A stretch of DNA of 64,000 bases, taken from positions 186,001 through 250,000 of the forward strand of contig CM000689.1 of the NCBI GenBank assembly GCA_000149225.2. The letters run 5' to 3'. The notes under the pieces were generated by a model that saw nothing but the letters and a program-made list of their open reading frames with translations, had not been told where the DNA came from and did no database searches. This document shows positions 17,861 to 26,821 of this stretch, one piece after another; the stretch's first letter is position 1; each line of letters opens with the position of its first letter. The DNA is from Lachancea kluyveri NRRL Y-12651 (Eukaryota > Ascomycota > Saccharomycetes > Saccharomycetales > Saccharomycetaceae). Made by a program: the position numbers and the translations under genes.

Positions 17861-19309
17861 ATGCCATCCACTGCTAAATCTTCTTTGAAAGAACTCGATC
17901 CCCTCTCCCTGGAAGAGATCAACCCATTCACTAAACTGGTTCTAGACCAGCGCATCGTCGAGATCCCCGAGTTCACTCTGGAGTCTGGTGTCACCATAAG
18001 AAACTTTCCAGTCGCATACAAAACATGGGGTGAACTGAATGAAAAAGGCGACAACGTCCTGGTGATTTGTCATGCCTTGACCGGTTCTTCAGACGTCGCA
18101 GACTGGTGGGGCCCGCTGCTCGGTAACGACCTGGCCTTTGACCCATCGAGGTTTTTCATCGTCTGTCTGAACTCGTTGGGTTCGCCATACGGGTCCTTTT
18201 CCCCACTAAACATCAACGGCGACACCGGCGAGCGCTACGGCCCAGAATTCCCACTGTGCACCGTCCGTGACGATGTGCGAGTGCACAAGCTGATGCTGGA
18301 CTCGCTTGGCGTCCAGTCTGTTGCATGTGTGATCGGTGGCTCCATGGGAGGCATGCTTGTGCTGGAGTGGGCCACCATCTTTGGCAAGGAGTACGTGAGG
18401 AACTTTGTCGCACTGGCAACCAGCGCCAGACACTCTGCGTGGTGCATCTCGTGGTCCGAGGCACAGAGACAGTCCATCTACTCCGACCCCAAGTATCTGG
18501 ACGGCTACTACTCGCTGGATCAACCACCCGTGGCCGGCCTTTCTGCTGCCCGTATGTCGGCGCTGCTGACGTACCGCTCGCGCAACAGCTTCGAGAGCAA
18601 GTTTGCGCGCAGGTCGCCAACACAGGCGCACCAGCAGAAGCTGAACAAGGCGGAGGCCCCCAAGCCATCCAACCTGCAGGAGTGTAACTTGGCGATCCAC
18701 AACGATGGTCACCGCCGCAGCCCTCCCGGACACAGATCCAGCGTCTCCAGCACTTCGTCGTCATCCGTGGACTCCATCGACTCTGCCTCCTCGAGCACGT
18801 CTCTAGCGTCGCTCACTGCGGGATCCGTCAAGGCCGTCAAGCCTGCACAGACGTACTTTTCCGCACAGAGCTATTTGCGCTACCAGGGTGAGAAGTTTGT
18901 CAACAGATTTGATGCCAACTGCTACATCTCCATCACACGTAAGCTGGACACCCACGACCTTGGTCGCGACCGCTTTGAGTATGACGAGGACATACAGGAG
19001 GTGCTACACTCGCTAGTGCAGCCGGCACTCGTGATCGGTATCAAGTCAGACGGGCTCTTCACGTACTCCGAGCAGGAGTTTTTGGCAGAGAACCTGCCCA
19101 ACGCCCGCCTGGAAAAGATAGACTCGCCCGAGGGCCACGATGCCTTCCTTCTGGAGTTCAAGCTAATCAACGAGCTCATCACCAACTTTCTAAAGAAAAA
19201 CGTCAAGGAGATCATGGACGCTCCTGGTCGCCTTTGGCAGGGGAACGGCGCGGGCGAAACTGTAAAGAACTCTGTCTTTGGCGAGGCAGAGGAGGTCACC
19301 AACTGGTGA
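17861..19309 (+). CDS. MET2: Homoserine O-acetyltransferase Met2
   Basis: Transfers acetyl from acetyl-CoA to L-homoserine, the first committed step from homoserine to homocysteine/methionine. 482 residues (S. cerevisiae 486). It has the alpha/beta-hydrolase acyltransferase fold with the nucleophile elbow GGSMGGM (Ser161), Asp397 in GIKSDGLFT and His426 in SPEGHDAF completing the triad. CHALTGSSDVADWWGP near 70-85 is the family oxyanion/substrate region. A Ser-rich insert (about 284-328) interrupts the lid region, as in other yeast Met2 proteins. The promoter carries Cbf1-type and Met31/32-type sites. In S. cerevisiae MET2 lies beside CAF120; here MDL1 stands between them, as expected before genome duplication. 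Confidence 0.96.
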   Translation: MPSTAKSSLKELDPLSLEEINPFTKLVLDQRIVEIPEFTLESGVTIRNFPVAYKTWGELNEKGDNVLVICHALTGSSDVADWWGPLLGNDLAFDPSRFFIVCLNSLGSPYGSFSPLNINGDTGERYGPEFPLCTVRDDVRVHKLMLDSLGVQSVACVIGGSMGGMLVLEWATIFGKEYVRNFVALATSARHSAWCISWSEAQRQSIYSDPKYLDGYYSLDQPPVAGLSAARMSALLTYRSRNSFESKFARRSPTQAHQQKLNKAEAPKPSNLQECNLAIHNDGHRRSPPGHRSSVSSTSSSSVDSIDSASSSTSLASLTAGSVKAVKPAQTYFSAQSYLRYQGEKFVNRFDANCYISITRKLDTHDLGRDRFEYDEDIQEVLHSLVQPALVIGIKSDGLFTYSEQEFLAENLPNARLEKIDSPEGHDAFLLEFKLINELITNFLKKNVKEIMDAPGRLWQGNGAGETVKNSVFGEAEEVTNW

Positions 19310-19700
19310 GCACACTTTTGGTATTTCGGCATAAGCGACAAATCCATCCATCTTGCATCTGCCACACTTTGAGACGGCTCAACCCGTTCTGCGCTGTAGT
19401 GTGGGAAGTGGGCGACTCCCCCTCTTTCCCCTCCCCCTCTCTCTCTCTTTGGCCTTCCTCTGGCATCCTTTTTGGATAGCCTGACTCGAATATTCTAGAT
19501 AATAAAGACAGAAAAAGAAAAAAAAAAAAAAAAAGATAGACAAAATACCTGGCTTCGTGGCGGCAGAGCTTTAGAAGCGTGTACACAAGTGGCACGTGCA
19601 TATATACATGTACATGTAATCTATATAAAGCAAACAAATACATACACTTTGCATCGCTATACTGCAGTGCCTGCTAGACCACAGCGCCTGCCAGACCGCG
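19310..19700. other. Convergent 3' region MET2 / ATG26
   Basis: 390 bp between convergent genes. It holds a pyrimidine-rich stretch (19420-19450), a short poly-A (about 19519-19534) and nothing gene-like. Confidence 0.65.
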
Positions 19701-22700
19701 TCAGACCAGCAACCAGGAGCCATCGTCCAGCCTCTCACTGGAAACTTCTTGTTCCTCCTTGGCTTTCTTTTTTCCATCAGTCTTGGCCAGAATAAGGCTC
19801 CGCGCATACTCAAGCTCGGAGTAGATGCATCCAATTGCCGTCTGCACGCCGTCTTCCCTGCCAATTTCCTCGCTAACCAAACGCGCCTTGTTGATCATGC
19901 GCGAGTTGGTGGTCACCTCTTTCAACGCACAGCTTAGGCTCTTGCTGTTCAACTTTCTCAAGGCCACACCGGCGCCGATGTCCTCCACCCTGCCGGCATA
20001 GAAGAACTGGTCCCCAAAAAACGGCTTGATCACGGTGGGTAGCCCTGCCCGCAAGGTCGCACCAGTGGTGCCGGAGCCGCCGTGGTGTACTGCCGCGTCG
20101 AGCTGTGGGAATAGCCAGTCGTGCGGCACAGACCCTGCGTTGTATACGCAGTCTGGCAGCTCGATCTCGACGATCTTGGAGGCGTCGGAGGCGCCGCCAC
20201 CGAGACGTTCCGACCATCCCTTGTTCAAAATACAGTAGACGCCCGCATCCACCACCGCGTCCACCACCGCCCTGGTCATTTCCTTGGGATCGGAGACCAC
20301 GATGGAGCCAAACCCAATGTACACCAACTTCTTGTCCCGGGACTTTGCCCTGGAGATGAACTCCACCAACGGCGCCGGGGGCTCGTACACCTTGCGCTCG
20401 TCCAGAAACCAGTAGCCGGTGACCTTGACCCACTCGCTAAAGTCCACGGAGGGCGGGAAGATGGCGGGCGAGATGTTGTACAAGAACGGAACCTTGTTTT
20501 GCTGCAGCAGGTCTAGATTGGTCTTGCCCACGCCCAAGCTCTCCACGCGCCACTTGTTTACCTGGCCACTGATGCCCCTCCAAAAGATGTTTTCGAACAA
20601 TACGTGCGTCAAGTAGTTGTAGTTGCCGCCCCTCTTCTGGTCCGGCACGATGAAGGCGTGCGGGTAGGCCCTTGTCCTCGTCCACGGCATGGTGAACGCC
20701 CGAAAGTACGGGATGCGGAGCGCCTCTGCAATATGTATGCCAGCCATCGCGGAGGGCGACTCGATCAAGATATCGAGGCCCTGGCACGCCTTCCACGAAG
20801 AGGCCAACAACTCCTTGATCCAGCCGCGGAAGTGTGTCGACGCCTCCCGCAACAACCCGACGTTCATGGAGCCGTGCTGAACCATCAAAGACATCAAATG
20901 CGCGGGGTTGCCAGCAATCTCTCTGAACTCCAACCCGTGCGACTCGATCCACGGGCCAAACTCCCGGTGCGTGATGATGGTGACGCGGTGGCCCTCCTTC
21001 ACCAAGCCCTTGCCGAGCGCGATGTACGGCTGGACGTCGCCCCGCGACCCGATGGTGAGCAGCCCAAACCTGTACGACTTTTTGGGGGTGATGATGGTCT
21101 TGTAGTACGGGTTCTCCTCCACCATTAGCGGGATGTCGAAGCCCTCTGCGCTGATCTTGTCTTCAAAGAGCTTGAACCTGGCGGCATTGTTGCGGTCGTG
21201 GGTTGGCGCCTCTGCATTTGCGCCCGGCTTTGTCCCTGTGGTTGCACTTACAGTTGCACACGCAGTCGCAGTCGCAGCCGTCTGTGCATGGGCGGGTGTC
21301 TGGGCCGCAACCATGGGCTTCAGGGCGTCCAGCACCACGAGCAACACGCCCTCTGCATCATCCCTCGAGTTTTTGGAGCCAAACTCGAAAAACAACTCCT
21401 CGTGTCCGTGGATGACTAGCACCAACCCAAAGTACCCAAACCTGAACCCGCGCTCCTTGTAGCAGTTCTCCACGTCGTCAATGGGGAGTATCATCTTGGT
21501 CTTGGAGCCGGGGATGAGCGAGCGGAAGCACAACACGTTCTGGCCAAGATAGATCTTGCCATACACAGGGATGTTCTTGTTCAAGTAAGCGTAGTACGTT
21601 GCGACTAGCGACTCGCTGTCACCCAACGAGAAGTGGTGCCTAAAGCGCTTGTTTGCCTCTGCCTGCTCATGCTGCTCGACCAAGTGGGTATCGTCTGCGC
21701 TGAAAAGCGTGCCGTTTTGGTAGTGGAACGGGTGTGCGGCCCACATGTTGCCCACGTTTTTGAAAGACCGTGGCGTCCAACGTGCCAACCTCGACCGGGG
21801 ACGTAGCGATTTTCCGAGGATAGAATCATGCTCCTTTTGCACAGATAGGTGGTGACCGCTGTACTCGTCGTCTTTTTCATCATGGCCGCTGTCGTTGTCG
21901 CCGTCGCTGCTCTCGCTGCTTTCACCGCTCTCGCCACCAATGTCGCCAGAAGCCGCATCCATTGCAGCACTGGCCGCGTCGGTCTTGGCAGAGCTGGAGT
22001 GGTGCTCTAAAATGATCCTCTCTTCGACGTTACCGGTGCCCGGAGACCGTAACACGAGCGAGTCGGTGACTGAACGTAACCGCTGTTTGACCCTGTTCGG
22101 AGACTTTGGCAACCTCGGCACAGGCAACGACATGCTGGTGCCATCTCTGTGCATCCTAGACACCGGGGACAACACCCGCTTGAGGATCGAGGGCGAACGT
22201 CCTCTTTTCGGCGTGGCATCGCCATTGTCGGCGGTATTGCTTTCCTCGCCAACCGGCGAAGTGCTCTTGTTGAAATCGATCTGCACCTGGGACCCATCCA
22301 TCCCCAACTGTGCCAGCTGCAGGTTGATCGTCTCTTTTAGGTTCGAGCCCGAGTTGTCGAAAAACATGAAAAAGTAGTCGTCCACTGCAAACGTCTCGGA
22401 GCTCTCCAAGACACGGACCCGCAAGGTGGAGGAGTGCTCGACGATGGGCTGCTCGTCGAGGTCCAGGATATTCGATAGGGGTATCTTGACGCTCATGGAG
22501 TTGTTGTTGCTGTGCTGTGCGGCAAACACCTGTTTTTTCAAGGCTCCGCACCAGGACCTTGCTGCGTGCTGCGAGTCCGCGTGGAACTTGAACGTTCTCT
22601 CGTCAGTAAAGACCTTGAAGTGGGGCGTTGGCTTTCCGTCGTGTTTGCAGAGCTCCACCTTGTTGGCGTAGCGCAAGTCTATCGTGAGCACGGGGAAGTA

Positions 22701-23663
22701 CAACTCCGTCGGCGAGTTGTAGAGCGACAACGTGTGGTCTTTGAGCATTGCCCAGTAGCGGCTCTGGCGGCCGCCGATGGTGCTCGTGTGGGTGGTGGAG
22801 AGGCCTCCCGTCATCTTGGGAACGCCGCTGTTCTTTGGCAAAAAGGCAAAAAACAAGAGGTGCTGTGCAGTCAAGAAAATGTGGCCCTGGATGAGCACGT
22901 CCTTTAGTAACCAGCATGGGTATTCCTTCATCAAGAGGTCTTCGGTGTCCAAGCCGAATCTCGAGGCGAGCTTTTGGGCAATCTTGGAGTTTCTGGACCT
23001 GGAGCTCGCTGTGGCAAGAGAATGCAAGTCCGTGTTGGACACCATTGATAGCTCGAAAAGCGTGGATTTTCTTGACGGCGGCGCCAGGCCGGACATTTCG
23101 TTTAGCGAGAGGCCTGTAAAACTCTCTGGGGGCGAATCTACCGAGTCCTCGAATGCTGGCACGCCTCTTTGGTTGTCACTGTTGTTACTGTCATCTATAA
23201 TAGTACCGTACTGTTCCCCTTGCTCTTCTCCTTGCTCTTCCCCTTGCTCTTCCCCTTGCTCTTCTCCTCGCTCTTCTCCTTGCTCTTCTTCCTGCTCTCT
23301 CTCCTCCTCTTCATCTTCATCGTTGACCCCGCCAATCTCTTCTGCCTGCTGGATGTCGTCCATCCCCGCGTACACGCTCGCCGTGGTCAACAACCCTACA
23401 ATACTCTTTGCCATGCCACATGGCCTTGCCAAGTCGCTCTCCAAATCGTCTTCTCCATCGTTGTATGACGCTAACCTCTCAGCAGCAGTGTTGTGTCTGA
23501 TCTTGGTGAGGTTACTAAACGTGTTGTACAAGTTGCCCACCGGTAACGCACTCATTCTCAGCTTGGGGCTCAAAACGTGGGTCACGGACCTGGACGGGGA
23601 CCAGGGCGCCCTTAGAGCACTTTTGTCTTCTTCCTGAGCTATATCCTCAGCACGTTCTGACAT
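19701..23663 (-). CDS. ATG26: UDP-glucose:sterol glucosyltransferase Atg26
   Basis: Makes sterol glucosides from ergosterol and UDP-glucose; in methylotrophic yeasts it also serves pexophagy. 1320 residues (S. cerevisiae 1198), starting at the first in-frame ATG (23661-23663). Domains in order: disordered N-tail with an acidic Glu/Gln/Gly repeat (about 125-150), GRAM near 225-275, PH near 285-385, second GRAM near 670-740, then the catalytic part. RFGLLTIGSRGDVQPYIALGKGL near 860 is the GT28 N-half, and HHGGSGTTGATLRAGLP near 1190 is the UDP-sugar signature. MDL1-ATG26 neighbourhood is shared with S. cerevisiae chromosome XII, with MET2 inserted between them here. Confidence 0.95.
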   Translation of the reverse strand: MSERAEDIAQEEDKSALRAPWSPSRSVTHVLSPKLRMSALPVGNLYNTFSNLTKIRHNTAAERLASYNDGEDDLESDLARPCGMAKSIVGLLTTASVYAGMDDIQQAEEIGGVNDEDEEEEREQEEEQGEERGEEQGEEQGEEQGEEQGEQYGTIIDDSNNSDNQRGVPAFEDSVDSPPESFTGLSLNEMSGLAPPSRKSTLFELSMVSNTDLHSLATASSRSRNSKIAQKLASRFGLDTEDLLMKEYPCWLLKDVLIQGHIFLTAQHLLFFAFLPKNSGVPKMTGGLSTTHTSTIGGRQSRYWAMLKDHTLSLYNSPTELYFPVLTIDLRYANKVELCKHDGKPTPHFKVFTDERTFKFHADSQHAARSWCGALKKQVFAAQHSNNNSMSVKIPLSNILDLDEQPIVEHSSTLRVRVLESSETFAVDDYFFMFFDNSGSNLKETINLQLAQLGMDGSQVQIDFNKSTSPVGEESNTADNGDATPKRGRSPSILKRVLSPVSRMHRDGTSMSLPVPRLPKSPNRVKQRLRSVTDSLVLRSPGTGNVEERIILEHHSSSAKTDAASAAMDAASGDIGGESGESSESSDGDNDSGHDEKDDEYSGHHLSVQKEHDSILGKSLRPRSRLARWTPRSFKNVGNMWAAHPFHYQNGTLFSADDTHLVEQHEQAEANKRFRHHFSLGDSESLVATYYAYLNKNIPVYGKIYLGQNVLCFRSLIPGSKTKMILPIDDVENCYKERGFRFGYFGLVLVIHGHEELFFEFGSKNSRDDAEGVLLVVLDALKPMVAAQTPAHAQTAATATACATVSATTGTKPGANAEAPTHDRNNAARFKLFEDKISAEGFDIPLMVEENPYYKTIITPKKSYRFGLLTIGSRGDVQPYIALGKGLVKEGHRVTIITHREFGPWIESHGLEFREIAGNPAHLMSLMVQHGSMNVGLLREASTHFRGWIKELLASSWKACQGLDILIESPSAMAGIHIAEALRIPYFRAFTMPWTRTRAYPHAFIVPDQKRGGNYNYLTHVLFENIFWRGISGQVNKWRVESLGVGKTNLDLLQQNKVPFLYNISPAIFPPSVDFSEWVKVTGYWFLDERKVYEPPAPLVEFISRAKSRDKKLVYIGFGSIVVSDPKEMTRAVVDAVVDAGVYCILNKGWSERLGGGASDASKIVEIELPDCVYNAGSVPHDWLFPQLDAAVHHGGSGTTGATLRAGLPTVIKPFFGDQFFYAGRVEDIGAGVALRKLNSKSLSCALKEVTTNSRMINKARLVSEEIGREDGVQTAIGCIYSELEYARSLILAKTDGKKKAKEEQEVSSERLDDGSWLLV
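23215..23293 (-). repeat. 12-bp minisatellite inside ATG26
   Basis: Repeated units of about 12 bp (GAGCAAGGGGAA-like on the coding strand) encode a Glu-Glu-Gln-Gly tandem repeat in the disordered N-terminal tail. In frame, so length changes would not break the gene. Confidence 0.85.
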
Positions 23664-24190
23664 GCTCTCGTGAGGCTTGCAGTGTGACTGCAACCATGTC
23701 CTCGAAGACAGATGGGATCCCCTTAAAATACACAAAAAAAAAAAACCGTTCGTGGAACGCGATGCCGATACTCGCTTTCCTCCTCCTGGTCCCCGCCTGT
23801 GGCGTGTGCAGTAGTCGACCCTGGCGCCAGGCCAATGAAAGAAAAACTGACGCTTTGATTAGTTAGCAAAGACTGGCGGACGATACAAACAAAGAAAAAA
23901 AAAAAGAAAAAGCCTGTGTGGTAAGACGTACAGAAATATGTAGTTTATGCAGATGTGTGGGACGTTTGACACATGGTACGGTGCTCAAGAGGGCATCGCT
24001 ACCTGGCATCCCACAGAGCTAACGCAGATGAGCCATTCTGCAGAGGAGCTGGCGCAAGTCCCGGCTCCACTGCCTCCTCCTATCTTGGCTTCCACAACAT
24101 AGGAGAACACGGTTTTTGTTTGCTCCGTCTTTGTGTCACGAGACTGGAGACCAAAGCACGCGGGAGCCGGCGTACTCGGAAATGCAAGCG
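23664..24190. other. Intergenic region ISC1 3' end / ATG26 promoter
   Basis: About 530 bp between two minus-strand genes. Short poly-A runs at 23733-23744 and 23896-23909 (T-rich on the ATG26 coding strand). No gene seen. Confidence 0.6.
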
Positions 24191-25564
24191 CTACACCTTT
24201 CCTCTGCTCAGGGCACTTTGCACATCCTTTTTGGCGTCCTGCACCTCCTGTGCCACCTCTTCCAATGCCCTGAGCTCGCTCCTGCCAAATAAAAACGAAA
24301 TCATCCCGTCAACAAGCCCAGTGACCGCCAAGAAAACGGCAAAGAAAACCCAAAAGATCGAAGACCAGCTGGCGCGGTTGGACGTGAAAGTGATGACAAT
24401 GTGGACTGCCACGATCAGCACCACCGAGAGCCAAAAGTGGGACCCCCGCCACAACCTCTGCCATCTTGCAGTGCCGTTGTAGTGCGCAATGACACCCAAC
24501 ATCTCCTCGTAGTTTGCAAACTTGCCCAAGAGCAGGTCGCGGTCGCGGTCGCCATCCCCCACCGCACACTGCTCGTCCCTTGGCAAGAGACGCAACGTGC
24601 AGCTGTATGCAAAGTGGTCGGAGAAGCTGCCGACGTCTGGGATCCTCTCGGTGAACCGGACACTCGCAGCCACGGTCTGTAGTCGTGCCGGGTCCACGAG
24701 CGCATAGTCCAACCTGCACGCCTCGTCCGGACGTCTCATTGCCCTCCAGGTGTTCAAGATGGAGTCGCACGTGGTGCCGCCGTGGCGTATCTGCTCCATA
24801 GGGCTCAACCGGGCAATGTACTGTAGGTCCTGCTGGCCGTGCAACTGCTCCCAGGAGTCGACCAACCCGGTCTCCATGGTCAAGAACTTGTGTGGCAAGG
24901 ACCCCGGCCGCGAGTTCAAGTCGCCCACGATCACCACCGCGTAGCCCGCCTTTTTGTACAAGTTGGCCAACTTGCTAAAGTCCCAGGCCTGGCAGGACCT
25001 GTGGCAGTGGTACGCTGCGTCTCCAGTTAGCGCGTACGGGGCGTGCATGTGGCTGTTCAAGATGGCCAACGGCGAGCTGTGGCTATCCACAGGCTTCAAT
25101 AACGTTACCGAGATCGATTTGCCCACGTACCAGTCGCCACGGAAAAACGCACTTGGCCTGCCGTTGATCGGAAACCTGTACAAAAACGTGGACTCGATCG
25201 GGATCTTGGACAAGATCGCCAACCCTGGCCCCGCCAAGATGCCGGAGTAGAACAACCTATAGTACGGGTAGGCGGTCTTGCACGTATCCACGATGTAGTC
25301 CCAGTCCTCCTGGCACCAGATCTCTTGCAAGGCCACAACATCGTACTCGTCCGTCTCGATGCAGTCGCTGCTATCGTCGCTGCGGCCGTTGGCAGTGCCA
25401 GCTTTCAACCGATCTGCGCCAGACAGCGCCACCGCCTTTGAGTTGCCGGCCAACTTGTCTGCGATGGCCCTCAACCTCTCTTTTCTAAACTTTGACACAT
25501 ACTTCAATCCCCATGTGTTGAATGTAAGCAAGCGTACCTTGACAGATGTATCGGTCTCCGCCAT
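24191..25564 (-). CDS. ISC1: Inositol phosphosphingolipid phospholipase C Isc1
   Basis: Cleaves inositol phosphoceramides to ceramide; a neutral-sphingomyelinase-type Mg2+ enzyme of ER and mitochondrial outer membrane. 457 residues (S. cerevisiae 477), starting at the first ATG (25562-25564). Motifs: KVRLLTFNTWGLKYVSK at the start, ALQEIWC (metal-binding Glu), RGDWYVGKS with the P-loop-like Asp144 and Lys149, VVGDLNSRPGSLPHKF, and SDHFAYSC with the catalytic His. Two C-terminal membrane segments flank SNRASWSSIFWV, followed by a basic/acidic tail. It is divergent from SPC25 across 299 bp; the same pair is adjacent and divergent in S. cerevisiae (YER019W/YER018C). Confidence 0.96.
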   Translation of the reverse strand: MAETDTSVKVRLLTFNTWGLKYVSKFRKERLRAIADKLAGNSKAVALSGADRLKAGTANGRSDDSSDCIETDEYDVVALQEIWCQEDWDYIVDTCKTAYPYYRLFYSGILAGPGLAILSKIPIESTFLYRFPINGRPSAFFRGDWYVGKSISVTLLKPVDSHSSPLAILNSHMHAPYALTGDAAYHCHRSCQAWDFSKLANLYKKAGYAVVIVGDLNSRPGSLPHKFLTMETGLVDSWEQLHGQQDLQYIARLSPMEQIRHGGTTCDSILNTWRAMRRPDEACRLDYALVDPARLQTVAASVRFTERIPDVGSFSDHFAYSCTLRLLPRDEQCAVGDGDRDRDLLLGKFANYEEMLGVIAHYNGTARWQRLWRGSHFWLSVVLIVAVHIVITFTSNRASWSSIFWVFFAVFLAVTGLVDGMISFLFGRSELRALEEVAQEVQDAKKDVQSALSRGKV

Positions 25565-25675
25565 TTGTGCGCGTACTTTGTTTTTTTTACGTAAAGAAGT
25601 CAATGTTATCTAACTGTAGTTTCCCTGTTGTCCTTGCTGAGGAAGGACAATCATGTGAGTGTGCGTGTCTGTTTT

Positions 25676-25760
25676 TCTTTTTTTTTTTTTTTTTTCCTTC
25701 CTTTTTTTCCTTTTTTTCCTCTTTTTCTTCCCTTCTTTTCCTTTCTTCGTCTCTCAACAC
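25676..25760. repeat. Poly(T)/pyrimidine tract in the ISC1-SPC25 shared promoter
   Basis: About 20 Ts followed by T/C-rich sequence in the middle of the 299-bp bidirectional promoter. Probably a shared nucleosome-free region; no TATA box is obvious for either gene. Confidence 0.7.
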
Positions 25761-25863
25761 AAAAACACAAACAAAAACAAAAACGTAAACAAAACTCGTG
25801 AGTCTCACAGCAGGACAGAGAGATTGTTCATCAACGACGAAAACACCAGTCAGCGCCACCACT

Positions 25864-26660
25864 ATGTCTATCGACCAATTTCACGAGTTACAGCAGCAGA
25901 TGGAACAGTTCCAAGACAATCTGCACCGCGTCCTCGAGGAGAAAAAACGCCTGTTGCTGGGCACCGTCGAGGCGTACCACGAAGACGTGACCGAGCTGCG
26001 CTCCAAGCAGGAAGAGCTCTCCAAAAAAATCCAAGAACTGCAACTGAACCAGAGCGAGTTGCAAAACAGTATGTTTCCACCACTTTGCACGGTGCCATGC
26101 CACTACGGTGACCTCCCCCATTCTCTCTACTAACAGCTTCTTCTCCTCCCCCTCCCCCCTCTTTTTTTTTCACTACAGACATCGAATCATCACAAACACT
26201 AAACAACGAAACCACAGCCAAACTCGAGGCGTTTGCTATCAAAAAGCACCGCCTGGAAAAGGAAAAACAAACGCTACTTGACGAGTCTCGCGAGCTGGAC
26301 CAGATGCTGCTGCAGAAGCAGAAAGAGATCCAGCATCGCAGAGAGCTGCTGGTCAAGCAGAAGCGGAAGGACTACCCGGAGGTGGCAATCTACGAGCAGC
26401 TACTGGGCCTGCAGCTCGACTCGTCCCAGCCGGAAACGCTGCAGTTCCGTTTTGCGCGCGTGCGCGAGACCGACCTGACTGCAACATGTCTCTTAGTCCT
26501 CGACGTCTCGCACGGCGGCTACAGGGTTACCAGCACGTCGCCTCCGCTACCCGCCAGCACCACCGAGGCTCTCGAATCGCAGCTCAACTCCACTGGCGAC
26601 CTGCCGCGGTTCCTCAAGCGGGCCAGGACAGAGCTAGCCGCCGCACTGGAGACGCGGTGA
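25864..26660 (+). CDS. SPC25: Kinetochore protein Spc25 (two exons)
   Basis: A subunit of the Ndc80 complex, which couples kinetochores to microtubules. Exon 1 is 25864-26068 and exon 2 is 26179-26660; joined they encode 228 residues (S. cerevisiae Spc25 has 221). Exon 1 and the start of exon 2 form a long coiled coil (about 5-130, rich in Glu, Lys, Gln and Leu) that pairs with Spc24. The C-terminal RWD-like globular domain runs from YPEVAIYEQLLGLQL through LQFRFARVRE and YRVTSTSPPLP to the final helix with FLKRARTEL. Without splicing, exon 1 runs into a stop in the intron. The S. cerevisiae gene is intronless. It is divergent from ISC1 and 161 bp before PER1. Confidence 0.92.
26069..26178 (+). 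other. SPC25: Spliceosomal intron of SPC25 (110 nt)
   Basis: Donor GTATGT at 26069-26074, branch site TACTAAC at 26128-26134, a pyrimidine-rich tract and acceptor CAG ending at 26178. All three match the yeast consensus exactly. It interrupts an Asn codon, and removing it joins two halves of a recognisable Spc25. Confidence 0.93.
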
Positions 26661-26821
26661 TCACAGCGCCGTCTATGGTGACAATGGTGGTTTAGCACTC
26701 CACTTTGCGCAAAGCACAGCGCACAACACACACGAGAGCAGGAGCAGGAAGGTCTTGGCCCTCTCGGCTTTCTACCGCACCAACAAAAGAGGACAGAGAA
26801 AAGACACCAACGTGCTTTGCG

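Noticed and set aside
23973-24482. Plus-strand frame of 169 codons over the ISC1 3' end
   Set aside because: Half is the antisense of a solid ISC1 gene and the rest has no recognisable content.
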